From positions 1-36,598 of the forward strand of contig CAYYHA010000017.1 of assembly GCA_964471535.1 (NCBI GenBank): a DNA stretch of 36,598 bases, written 5' to 3'. Position numbers and translations under genes: made by a program. Position 1 is the first letter of the stretch. Every line of letters begins with the position of its first letter. The DNA is from CAYYHA01 sp964471535. Lineage in GTDB: Bacteria; Myxococcota; Myxococcia; SLRQ01. This document shows positions 17,233 through 24,741 of this stretch, one piece after another. Below the pieces are notes generated by a model that saw nothing but the letters and a program-made list of their open reading frames with translations, was not told where the DNA came from and made no database searches.

Positions 17233-18576
17233 ATGGCAGACGTAGAGGTGGTGGTCGTCGGTGCGGGCTTCGCCGGCATCCGCGCAGCGCGAAGCCTGGC
17301 CGACGCCGGCGTGGAGGTGGTCGTTCTCGAGGCGCGGGACCGCGTCGGTGGCCGCACCGTGAACGAACGGGTGGGCGAGACGGCGCTCGATCTCGGCGCC
17401 CAGTGGCTCGGCCCCACGCAGGACCGGGCGCTGGCGCTCCTCGAGCGCTTCGGGCTCGAGCGCTTCGAGCAGTACGCCACTGGGGACCGGGCCCTCGTCC
17501 GCGGCGGCACCCTGCTTCGCTACCGCGGCCTCATTCCCCGGATCCATCCGCTGGATCTCGCGGAGGTGGGCTGGCGGATCCGCAGCCTCGACGGGCTGGC
17601 CCGGAAGATCCCCCTCGACGGTCCCTGGACCCATCCCAAGGCCCCCCACTGGGACGGGATGAGCGCCGAGGCCTACCTGCAGAAAAAGGTGCGGCGCCGC
17701 GGCGCCCGGGACCTGATCCGAGCGGCGGGGCAGATGATCCTCGCCGACGAACTCGACGACATCTCCTTTCTCTGGTTCCTCTTCTACCTGCACGCCGGCG
17801 GCGGGATCGAGCGCCTCGCCGAGGTGCACGGCGGCGCGCAGCAGTGGCGCGTCGTCGGTGGCACGGTGCAGATCTGCGAGCGCCTCGCCGAGGGTCTCGA
17901 CGTGCGCCTCGGCCACCCGGTGCGCCGCATCGCCTACGGGTCGGACGGGGTGCAGGTGGAAGCAGGCTCCCTCGACGTGTCGGCTCGGCGCGCCATCCTG
18001 GCCGTGCCGCCTGCCCTCCGGCCGCGGATGACCTTCGAGCCCGAGCTGCCCGAGGCTCACCGCCGCCTCGCCGAGGGCATGCCCATGGGCTCGATCATCA
18101 AGACGGTGGTCGCCTACGAGAAGCCCTTCTGGCGGGAGCTGGGGCTCTCGGGGGAGTGCGTCTTCCTCGAGGGTCCCGTGCGGGCGACCTTCGACGATAC
18201 GACCCACGACGGATCGCATGCGGCCCTCGTCGCGTTCATCGTGGGCAACGAGGCACGCCGCCTCTCCCCCCTGCCCCTCGCGCAGCGCCGCCAGGAAGTG
18301 CTCGAGGCGCTCGCCACCGTCTACGGCGATGGGGCGCTCGAGCCCATCGACTACGTAGAGAAGGACTGGACGGCGGACGAGTGGGCGGGCGGCTGCTACG
18401 TGGGCCTGCCGCGGCCCGGCGTGCTCACGCGCTACGGACCGGCGCTTCGGGCGCCGGTGGGGCCCCTGCACTTCGCCGGCACCGAAACCGCTCGGGTCTG
18501 GGCGGGCTACCTCGAGGGTGCCCTCGAATCGGGGGAGCGGGCCGCGGAGGAGGTGCTCACGGCCCTTCGATCGTGA
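17233..18576 (+). CDS. Flavin monoamine oxidase homologue with conserved covalent-FAD cysteine
   Basis: The 447-aa product has the FAD-binding start VVVVGAGFAGIRAARSL and LEARDRVGGRT. It then follows eukaryotic MAO-A/B closely through the C-terminal third. In 'EWAGGCYVGLPRPGVLTRYG' C388 matches the Cys that links covalently to FAD in MAO (SGGCY). Y389 and Y426 (VWAGYLEGALESGE) match the aromatic cage, and the Lys of 'MGSIIKTVVAYEKPFW' matches the flavin-contacting Lys. The inferred reaction is oxidative deamination of amines to aldehyde, ammonia and hydrogen peroxide. There is no signal peptide and no C-terminal membrane tail, unlike the mitochondrial enzymes, so it is likely cytoplasmic. The last 20 bases overlap the convergent lipoprotein gene. 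The substrate is not predictable from sequence alone. Confidence 0.92.
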   Translation: MADVEVVVVGAGFAGIRAARSLADAGVEVVVLEARDRVGGRTVNERVGETALDLGAQWLGPTQDRALALLERFGLERFEQYATGDRALVRGGTLLRYRGLIPRIHPLDLAEVGWRIRSLDGLARKIPLDGPWTHPKAPHWDGMSAEAYLQKKVRRRGARDLIRAAGQMILADELDDISFLWFLFYLHAGGGIERLAEVHGGAQQWRVVGGTVQICERLAEGLDVRLGHPVRRIAYGSDGVQVEAGSLDVSARRAILAVPPALRPRMTFEPELPEAHRRLAEGMPMGSIIKTVVAYEKPFWRELGLSGECVFLEGPVRATFDDTTHDGSHAALVAFIVGNEARRLSPLPLAQRRQEVLEALATVYGDGALEPIDYVEKDWTADEWAGGCYVGLPRPGVLTRYGPALRAPVGPLHFAGTETARVWAGYLEGALESGERAAEEVLTALRS

Positions 18577-21022
18577 CCGGCCCGGACAGGCGGATCCGCG
18601 CCTGCCCGCTGCGGTAGTCCTCCCACGCCACCACCACCCCCTGCGCGCCTGCTGCCACCTGCGGGGCAAAGGCGCTGCCCCCGGGTCCAAGATCGGAGAC
18701 GCGGCCTACTTCGACGCCGTCGGCGGCGAGCCACACGGCGCTGGACCCCTCACGGAGATCCTGCCACACGGCGAACCACCGCGCGCCGTCGCCGGCGGCA
18801 GCAGGGCGCCAGGCATCCCGCCCTGGTGGGGCCCCGTCGAGGCGGCGGGTCACCCCACCCTGCTGCCAGGCGACGTGCGTGTCGCGGCGGCGGTCGGCGA
18901 GGTCCGACCACAGGATCACGGGTGCCGCTTCGTTCAGGACGACAGCCGGGTAGGCGTGGAGGCGCTCGGCCTCCACCGTGCGCCCCGTGGCGCGGTGGGT
19001 CACCTCCGCGGCGGGTGGGTCGATGCGCTCTGCGGGGGCGAAGGTCGTCCCGCCGTCCTCGGAACGGGCCCGGAAGACGTCCCAGCTGCCGTGGCGAAAG
19101 TCCGTGAAGACCACCTCCACGATGCCCCCGGCCGCTGCAACGGCGACAAAGGCCGCGTCGGCACGCGCCCCCGTCGCTCGGTTGGAGGGATCCACCTGCA
19201 CGGCCGCCCAGTCGCCGTCCGCGCGCGTGGCGAGGTAGGGCCGCGGGTGGCCGCCGCGGGAGAGATCGAGGTAGGCGACGTGAGGCGTGCCGTCGGTCGG
19301 GTCGAGGGTGGCCGCCGGCTGCCAGCCCCCCGCCTCGCCCGAGAGACGGGTGCGCGTGAAGGTCGCCCCAGCGTCCTCGCTCACCGCGGCCACGACCTGC
19401 GTCTTCGACCCCGCGTCCACCTCATAGGCGACGACGATCCGATCCTGCCAGGCCGCCACCGAAGGAAGGCGCGTGCCCTCCGGCTCGAGGGTGGAGATCG
19501 CGAAGGTGCGTCCCCCATCGTCACTGATGGCCAGGCGAAGAGCGCCCCCATCCATCGCTCCCTCGGTGAAGGCCAGGACCACCCGGTCTCCATCCGCCGC
19601 GACCGCGGGGAAGCGCTGCACTGCCGCGGGATCCTCGGGCTCCGCGACGAGCCGGGAGGGGCCGAGCACCCCCGGCGCTCCGTCCCCCGCCGCGCGGTGG
19701 CGCCCGGGGCGAAGGTCGGCGGCCACCACGTGGTTCGTGTAGGCGTCCTCCAGCGGATCCCCCGAGCCAGGCAGGAGCTTCTCGCCTACCTCGCGCAAGC
19801 GTGCACGTCGCTCTTCGAGCGACAGCGGAGGACCGGGATCTTCGACCACCCACGGCTCCACGGAGACGAGCCCCGCATAGGGATCCTGTCCGATGAAGGC
19901 GCCCGAGGCCCCCGTAAGCCCCGCCTGCTCGACGATGTGGCTCTGGCAGTCGTAGGCGAGGTCGAGCAGGTTGCCCTTGAGGCAGGGGGTCACGTTGTGG
20001 GTGAAGGCGGCGTGTCGCTGCGTGTGTCCGTAGCTGCTCTGGGTGAAGACATCGGGCAGCCAGTCGCCGCTGTACTCTTCCACCGCCCAGCCGGAGAAGG
20101 CCTCCGGTTGGACCATCAAATTGGCGCCGAGGGCATCGAGGCGGTGGAGGAGGCCCGGCATCCACGCATCCTTGCTGATGACCACGCCAAGGCGGGCGAA
20201 GGGGAGCGCGAGGGGACGGGCCTGGCCGAGGGATCCGGGCACGAGGTTGAGGAGATCCGCTTCGTCGGGCACCAGGTAGCTCTTGGCGACACGCCCCAGC
20301 CTCTCGCCGTCGGGGCCGAAGGCGACGGCGACGTTCAAGGTCTCCGGTCCTATGGCGACGTAGGCGAAGTCGGCGCCCGGCGGGCCGAAGCGCTCGATCT
20401 CGGCGGGATCGGTGCTGCGCTCCACCTCGGGAAGGTCGGAGGAGACGAGGAGGTAGACCCCGTAGCGGCGGGCGATCTCGGGGAAGGTCTGGAAGGCACG
20501 ATGAAGCGTATCGCCGAGGGCGAGGAGGAGCTGCTGGTTGGGGGTGGCCTCGGGGTAGCGCTCGGCGTAGGCGAGGTAGGGCCCCTGGTAGCTCTCGAAG
20601 AAGGAGGCAAAGCCGGCCACGGCACTGCTCGCCTCACGGCCCGCCCGCCCCCGCTCCCCGATGAACGCCGCGGCGAGCGCCGCATTCTCTGGGAGTACGA
20701 GCAGGTTCGGCCGATCCGGGGCGAGGCAGGGCACCACCTCGGTGCGAATCACCGTGTCCCAGGCGCTGCAGAAGTCGGCGTAGGTCTCGAGCTGCCGATA
20801 CTTCAGGTGCGCCCCGACCGCGAAGACGCGAACAGCACCCTGCACCTCCTCCCCAGGGATGGACAGGGGGCATCGCTCCGGGATCGGCGCCGCCTCCTCC
20901 ACACCGAAGCGCTCGCAGGCTCCGGGATCCGGATCCGGGGGCGGGGGCGGTTCGAGAGGCGGGCCGGCGCAGGCGCAGAGGAGCGCCGCGAGGGCCCAGG
21001 AGAAGGCCGCGCCCAACCGCAA
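18557..21022 (-). CDS. Lipoprotein with nitrilase-like domain (Cys to Ser) fused to a sialidase-like Asp-box region
   Basis: About 821 aa. A lipoprotein-type signal (RLGAAFSWALAALLCAC, lipid site C18) is followed by a carbon-nitrogen hydrolase domain (about 60-400) and a C-terminal half with Asp-box-like repeats (SDDGGRTF, SEDAGATF, SEDGGTTF), typical of sialidase beta-propellers. In the nitrilase part the catalytic Glu (E112, LVLPENA) and Lys (K247, RVAKSYL) are present, but the nucleophile position reads VVISKDAW, with S283 instead of Cys. Start choice: ATG 21127 overlaps the upstream stop as ATGA, but the 35 codons after it use many A/T third positions and a TTA codon, unlike the gene body. 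TTG 21022 gives a normal signal peptide with GGAGG just upstream; TTG 21016 is also possible. Pantetheinase-type nitrilases are a distant analogy. The substrate is unknown. Confidence 0.8.
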   Translation of the reverse strand: MRLGAAFSWALAALLCACAGPPLEPPPPPDPDPGACERFGVEEAAPIPERCPLSIPGEEVQGAVRVFAVGAHLKYRQLETYADFCSAWDTVIRTEVVPCLAPDRPNLLVLPENAALAAAFIGERGRAGREASSAVAGFASFFESYQGPYLAYAERYPEATPNQQLLLALGDTLHRAFQTFPEIARRYGVYLLVSSDLPEVERSTDPAEIERFGPPGADFAYVAIGPETLNVAVAFGPDGERLGRVAKSYLVPDEADLLNLVPGSLGQARPLALPFARLGVVISKDAWMPGLLHRLDALGANLMVQPEAFSGWAVEEYSGDWLPDVFTQSSYGHTQRHAAFTHNVTPCLKGNLLDLAYDCQSHIVEQAGLTGASGAFIGQDPYAGLVSVEPWVVEDPGPPLSLEERRARLREVGEKLLPGSGDPLEDAYTNHVVAADLRPGRHRAAGDGAPGVLGPSRLVAEPEDPAAVQRFPAVAADGDRVVLAFTEGAMDGGALRLAISDDGGRTFAISTLEPEGTRLPSVAAWQDRIVVAYEVDAGSKTQVVAAVSEDAGATFTRTRLSGEAGGWQPAATLDPTDGTPHVAYLDLSRGGHPRPYLATRADGDWAAVQVDPSNRATGARADAAFVAVAAAGGIVEVVFTDFRHGSWDVFRARSEDGGTTFAPAERIDPPAAEVTHRATGRTVEAERLHAYPAVVLNEAAPVILWSDLADRRRDTHVAWQQGGVTRRLDGAPPGRDAWRPAAAGDGARWFAVWQDLREGSSAVWLAADGVEVGRVSDLGPGGSAFAPQVAAGAQGVVVAWEDYRSGQARIRLSGPVTIEGP

Positions 21023-21123
21023 GCACCTCCGCGCCTGCTGCGGTGGGCCGCCGGCCGGTAAACGTCGGTCCGCTCCGACTCGAGATGCAGGAGATCGCGG
21101 CCGACTGCAGCGTGACACCGCCC

Positions 21124-22797
21124 TCATGGGTCACGCTTCCCCTTCAAACGCCGGACGAGGTGGTCGGCGACCCGAAAGCTGTTGGCGAGGATGGTCAGCG
21201 TCGTGGGCACCCCACCGCTCGTGGGCATGAAGGAGCCGTCAACGACGTAGAGATTGTCCACCTCGTGGGCGCGGCAGTTTCGGTCGAGCACACTGGCGGC
21301 GGGATCGTCGCCGAAGCGGCAGGTGCCATGCTGAAGTACGTCGGTGATTCCGCCGACGCTCTCATAGCCCACTTTTTGGGCGCCCGCGGCACGAAGGACC
21401 TCCTCCGCCTTCGCAGCCAGGAGCTGCACGTTGGCGTAATCGAGGGGATGCACCTCGGCGCGCACGGTCGCCACGGGAATCCCGAAGCGATCCTTCACCT
21501 CGCCATCCACCCGCACCTCGGAGCGCGGCGAAGGCAAGTACTCGCCGAAGACCTCGCACTCGATTTCGTGGACCTCGTCGTAGTAGCGGCGCAGCTCGGC
21601 GTAGAGCGCCTCACCCCAGAGGCGCGGCCGGTGTCGCTTGGAGAGGCGGTCGGCGGTGAAGATGGGATTGCGATGGGGCAAGATGAAGTTGAGGGTGCCC
21701 CCCTTGTCGTAGCCGCCCTTCTTCTCCTCGAGGAAGTAGAAGTCCTGCACGCTCCGCTGCAGGAAGTGGATCTTGTGGCGGGGCCGCAGGGCCTCCGGCA
21801 GCTTTGCGCGCTCGAAGACGCCGTAGACCTTCGCCAGGGTGGAGAAGGTCAGGTTCTTGCCAACGAGGCCCGATCCGTTGGCCAGGCCGTTGGGGTGCCT
21901 TGCCGACTTGGAGTTCAAGAGGAGGCGCGCGCTCTCGATGGCCGTACACGAGACGACGACGTAGCGCGCCCGCTGCATCACCGCCTGTCCCGACGCGTCG
22001 TAGTAGCGCACACCCGTCACGCGCCCATCCTTTCCACTCGCCACCTCGAAGGCCATGGCGTGGGGGCGCACCTCGCAGCGACCCGTCGCCACAGCGCGGG
22101 GAATCAGCGCGGCGGCGGTGGATCCCTTGGCCCCTGTCTCACAGCCGTAGCTTCCGCAGAAGTCGCAGTAGGCACAGGCCTTCCGCCCCTGGTAGGGCTG
22201 CGAGAGGATGGCCCGGGGGGTCACGAAGGGATGGAGCCCCAGCTTCTTGGCACCCCGATCGATGAGGCTGGACAGCGGGTTCTCGAGCACCGGCGGAAGC
22301 GGATAGGGCCCCGCCCGCGGCGGCTCGTTCGGATAGGTGCCCGCCTTTCCGCTGACGCCGATCTCGCGCTCTGCGACGTCGTAGTAGGGCGCCAGAGTGC
22401 GATAGGTGATGGGCCAATCGGCCAGGGTCGCATCCTCGAGGCGCCCATAGCGCCGTGCCAATGCGAAGTCCTCGGGGTGGAGCCGGTGGACGAAGCCGCT
22501 CCAGTGCACGGTGCCACCTCCCACGCAGTGGGCGGTCCATCCAAAGTTGCTCTTGCGGGGCCGACCGTCGGGGCCGGGCCGAAGGTGCGGCTCGTCGCTG
22601 ACGAAGGGCACGAAGAAGTCCCGCCGGCAGGTCTCGATCTCGTCGTGGGAGAAATCCGCCTCGCGGTACCACGGGCCCTTCTCCAGCACCACGACCCGGG
22701 CCCCCGCCTGCGCGAGACGCAGGGCCATCGGTCCGCCTCCGGCGCCGCTACCCACCACGACCACATCCACCTCGTCCTTGGGATCGAAGCGCTTCAC
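21124..22797 (-). CDS. GMC-family FAD oxidoreductase with four-Cys motif (dehydrogenase large subunit)
   Basis: The 557-aa product has the FAD-binding motif VVVVGSGAGGGPMALRLAQ, LEKGPWY, and 'HCVGGGTVHWSGFVHRLHP'. A Cys cluster, ACAYCDFCGSYGC (C208, C211, C214, C219), precedes the C-terminal GMC signature DNLYVVDGSFMPTSGG. The Cys motif suggests an iron-sulfur cluster, as in FAD-dependent glucose and related dehydrogenases, so electrons probably go to a membrane carrier rather than to oxygen. The catalytic His is likely H490 (LQHGTCRFGDDP). The usual Asn-Pro after SGGV is Pro-Thr (P531), so the second catalytic residue differs. It has no signal of its own and probably leaves by Tat together with subunit 3, whose gene lies 6 bases upstream. 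The start is GTG 22797. Confidence 0.9.
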   Translation of the reverse strand: MKRFDPKDEVDVVVVGSGAGGGPMALRLAQAGARVVVLEKGPWYREADFSHDEIETCRRDFFVPFVSDEPHLRPGPDGRPRKSNFGWTAHCVGGGTVHWSGFVHRLHPEDFALARRYGRLEDATLADWPITYRTLAPYYDVAEREIGVSGKAGTYPNEPPRAGPYPLPPVLENPLSSLIDRGAKKLGLHPFVTPRAILSQPYQGRKACAYCDFCGSYGCETGAKGSTAAALIPRAVATGRCEVRPHAMAFEVASGKDGRVTGVRYYDASGQAVMQRARYVVVSCTAIESARLLLNSKSARHPNGLANGSGLVGKNLTFSTLAKVYGVFERAKLPEALRPRHKIHFLQRSVQDFYFLEEKKGGYDKGGTLNFILPHRNPIFTADRLSKRHRPRLWGEALYAELRRYYDEVHEIECEVFGEYLPSPRSEVRVDGEVKDRFGIPVATVRAEVHPLDYANVQLLAAKAEEVLRAAGAQKVGYESVGGITDVLQHGTCRFGDDPAASVLDRNCRAHEVDNLYVVDGSFMPTSGGVPTTLTILANSFRVADHLVRRLKGKRDP

Positions 22798-22803
22798 GCC
22801 GCG

Positions 22804-23403
22804 TCAGTCTCCGCAATACTTCAGACAGCCGGGGTCGAAGTGGATCGCGTTCCAGGCGAGACGCCCGGCGTTTCCGCCGTGGCGTGGATGCCCGAAGTAC
22901 CCCTCGAGGGCGAAGGTCCAGAGGATCTCGAAGAAGCGCGCCGATGGGAAGCGCAGGCCCGGCACCGACTGCGTCTGGAACATCGAGAGCACCTCGTCCT
23001 GCTGCTGTGGCGGCAGGAGGTGGAAGCGCATCGCCCCCTTCTCCTTCCGGGCCACCCGGTCGAGGAACTTCAGGCCATGGCGGGTCAGCCGAGCGAAGCC
23101 CCGAAAGTGGGGCAATGAGAGCTGCCGATCCACGTAGCGGATGACCTGTGTCTCCTCTGCTCCGGGAAAGCCATAGGTCCCCGAGCGAGGCAGGATGCGG
23201 TTCAGGGCCGCCTGGAGGGTGGGGACCTCATCTGGCTGCAACCACTGGTATGACGGTAGGTGGTGCGCCGGGGCACTGTGCGTCTCCGATGTGTGAGCAG
23301 GGGCCGGCGCCTCGGCCCGCTCCTCCCGGCACGCGGGGAGCGCGGGCAACAGCAGCGTTGCGCCGGCGCCCCCCAGATACGCGATGAAGCGGCGCCTCCT
23401 CAC
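22804..23403 (-). CDS. Gluconate 2-dehydrogenase subunit 3-like protein (Tat lipoprotein-type small subunit)
   Basis: The 199-aa product starts MRRRRFIAYLGGAGATLLLP, with consecutive arginines followed by Phe-Ile as in Tat signals, and then a lipobox-like LPAC. The rest is family-like: 'LQAALNRILPRSGTYGFPGAEE', then 'RQLSLPHFRGFARLTRHGLKF' and 'FALEGYFGHPRHGGNAGRLA' near the end (PHF, F-EGYFGHPxHGGN). Subunit 3 of gluconate 2-dehydrogenase escorts and anchors the GMC flavoprotein at the outer face of the inner membrane (family knowledge). The start is GTG 23403, overlapping the upstream stop as GTGA. No cytochrome c subunit gene follows, so the electron acceptor is not encoded here. Confidence 0.88.
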   Translation of the reverse strand: MRRRRFIAYLGGAGATLLLPALPACREERAEAPAPAHTSETHSAPAHHLPSYQWLQPDEVPTLQAALNRILPRSGTYGFPGAEETQVIRYVDRQLSLPHFRGFARLTRHGLKFLDRVARKEKGAMRFHLLPPQQQDEVLSMFQTQSVPGLRFPSARFFEILWTFALEGYFGHPRHGGNAGRLAWNAIHFDPGCLKYCGD

Positions 23404-24602
23404 GGGCTCTCCGGCGGCGTGCAGGCGAGATCGACGATCGCGACGCCCGCATCGCCCATGGCCACGGCCACGCGCTCCCCATCCCGATCGAAGTGGAGGG
23501 CCGGCCCGGGCAGGCAGGCGCCGGCGTCCGTGGCCTCCTCGCAGACGGGAATCCGGGTCCAAGCGTGAATGGCCGAGGACTCGGGCGACTCCAGGTCGAG
23601 GTCCATCAGGTCGACGATCAGCAGTCCCGCCGAGGCAGCGGCGGCGAGCAGCGTCTTGCGGCTCAAGAAGTCGGCATAGAGCACCTCGTCCTCGGCATCG
23701 AAGCTCGGCAGACGCAGGCGTTGCCCGAGATCGTAGAGGCCGAGCCCTGCGTGGCCCTCACTCATCGCCAAGAGGTCGCCGCTGCGGTCCAGATCCACTA
23801 CCCGACCCTCGGTGTCGATCCGCTCCTCCGGGACGAGCGCACCTGGCATGTCCCCCGCGGGATCCCCCTCGTCGATGGTCGCCGGCCGCACGAAGGCCAC
23901 CCCGGCGAGCCCATCGGCCACGAGGATGCGGTCCCGCCAGGCGAGGGCGTCGTAGGCGCGCCCGGGTGTATCGACCTGGGTTCGCCGCACCGGGCTCTGC
24001 CACATGGGATCATAGACCACCCACTCGATCCCCTTGCCGAAGGCCGAGGCGATGACGGTGCGGCCCACCTTTCCAAGAGACATGATCGCATCGCGGCCAT
24101 CGTAGTTGCTCACGCGCGCCGCTCCGCCGGCGGGAAAGACGTCGATCCCGCGCTCGGTCACCGCGACGAAGAGCTGTCCGTCGAGCTCCACGACCCGCCG
24201 CGCAGGTCCGGTGGGGGTTCGCTCCACGCTGGCGGTGGCCGGCATCTCGGCGAGGCTGCGAATCCCCGTGTAGGTGTCCACCGCGGCATTGGTCGCCACA
24301 TGGAGCCGGTCTCCGCGCAGGTCCACCCCTTCCGCGCGGCCGCGGGTATCGAGCACCCCTTCGATGCGCCAGGCCGGCTCCGGTCGCGAGTAGACGCAGT
24401 AGCCATTCTCGCAGGCGTCGACGGTACACGGGTCCCCGTCGTCGCAGTCGGCGGCGCCGCTCTCGCTGCTGCACTCCATGCCCGGCCCCGCATCGCTGCC
24501 TCCATCGGGAGCGGGGGCGCCATCGGGGCAGCCGAGCCCGGTCAGGAGCGCCCCGGCCAGGACTCGGAGCAGGATGCAGGCGAGGACTCCCCTCCGTTGC
24601 AT
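23400..24602 (-). CDS. Lipoprotein with beta-propeller-like (LVIVD-type) repeats
   Basis: The 400-aa product has a lipoprotein signal ending LLTGLGC. A short Asp/Pro/Gly linker and a Cys-rich segment (CDDGDPCTVDACENGYC), common in secreted Myxococcota proteins, follow. Then comes a domain of repeated four-strand units such as 'RAEGVDLRGDRLHVATNAAV', GIDVFPAGGAARV, GLGLYDLGQRLRLP and GLLIVDLMDLDLE, which resemble LVIVD/beta-propeller repeats. Its role is unknown; propellers of this kind usually bind proteins or carbohydrates. It is the first gene of the oxidoreductase operon. The start is ATG 24602, six bases after a -10-like TATGCT; an upstream in-frame start (24677) would bury the signal peptide. 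Confidence 0.8.
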   Translation of the reverse strand: MQRRGVLACILLRVLAGALLTGLGCPDGAPAPDGGSDAGPGMECSSESGAADCDDGDPCTVDACENGYCVYSRPEPAWRIEGVLDTRGRAEGVDLRGDRLHVATNAAVDTYTGIRSLAEMPATASVERTPTGPARRVVELDGQLFVAVTERGIDVFPAGGAARVSNYDGRDAIMSLGKVGRTVIASAFGKGIEWVVYDPMWQSPVRRTQVDTPGRAYDALAWRDRILVADGLAGVAFVRPATIDEGDPAGDMPGALVPEERIDTEGRVVDLDRSGDLLAMSEGHAGLGLYDLGQRLRLPSFDAEDEVLYADFLSRKTLLAAAASAGLLIVDLMDLDLESPESSAIHAWTRIPVCEEATDAGACLPGPALHFDRDGERVAVAMGDAGVAIVDLACTPPESP

Positions 24603-24608
24603 GCGGGA

Positions 24609-24614
24609 AGCATA
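24609..24614 (-). promoter_or_regulatory. -10-like element of the oxidoreductase operon
   Basis: TATGCT on the minus strand ends 6 bases before ATG 24602. The 139-base gap between this gene and the antiporter operon must hold both the end of the mrp transcript and this promoter. I see no strong terminator hairpin in it. Confidence 0.35.
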
Positions 24615-24741
24615 CCGCCATCCCCCGCTCGAGACACCCTGCCACCCGAGGCGCGACCGCGGGCGCGGCACTCGCACCCCCCTTCCAGGAGCCCCACCCC
24701 CCGGGATGCCACCGCTCGCAGGGGCGGCAGCAATGCCAGGC

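Noticed and set aside
15577..18690. Open minus-strand frame of over 1000 codons opposite rlmD and the monoamine oxidase
   Set aside because: It is antisense to two clear enzymes on the plus strand and its translation is low complexity (His, Arg, Gly, Val, Asp) with no domain. Long shadow frames are expected at this GC content.
21023..21127. ATG 21127 as start of the nitrilase-like lipoprotein (ATGA overlap with the GMC gene)
   Set aside because: Attractive by overlap, but the 35 extra codons have many A/T third positions including TTA, and would give an abnormally long region before the signal peptide core. A TTG start at 21022 or 21016 fits better. It is not fully excluded.
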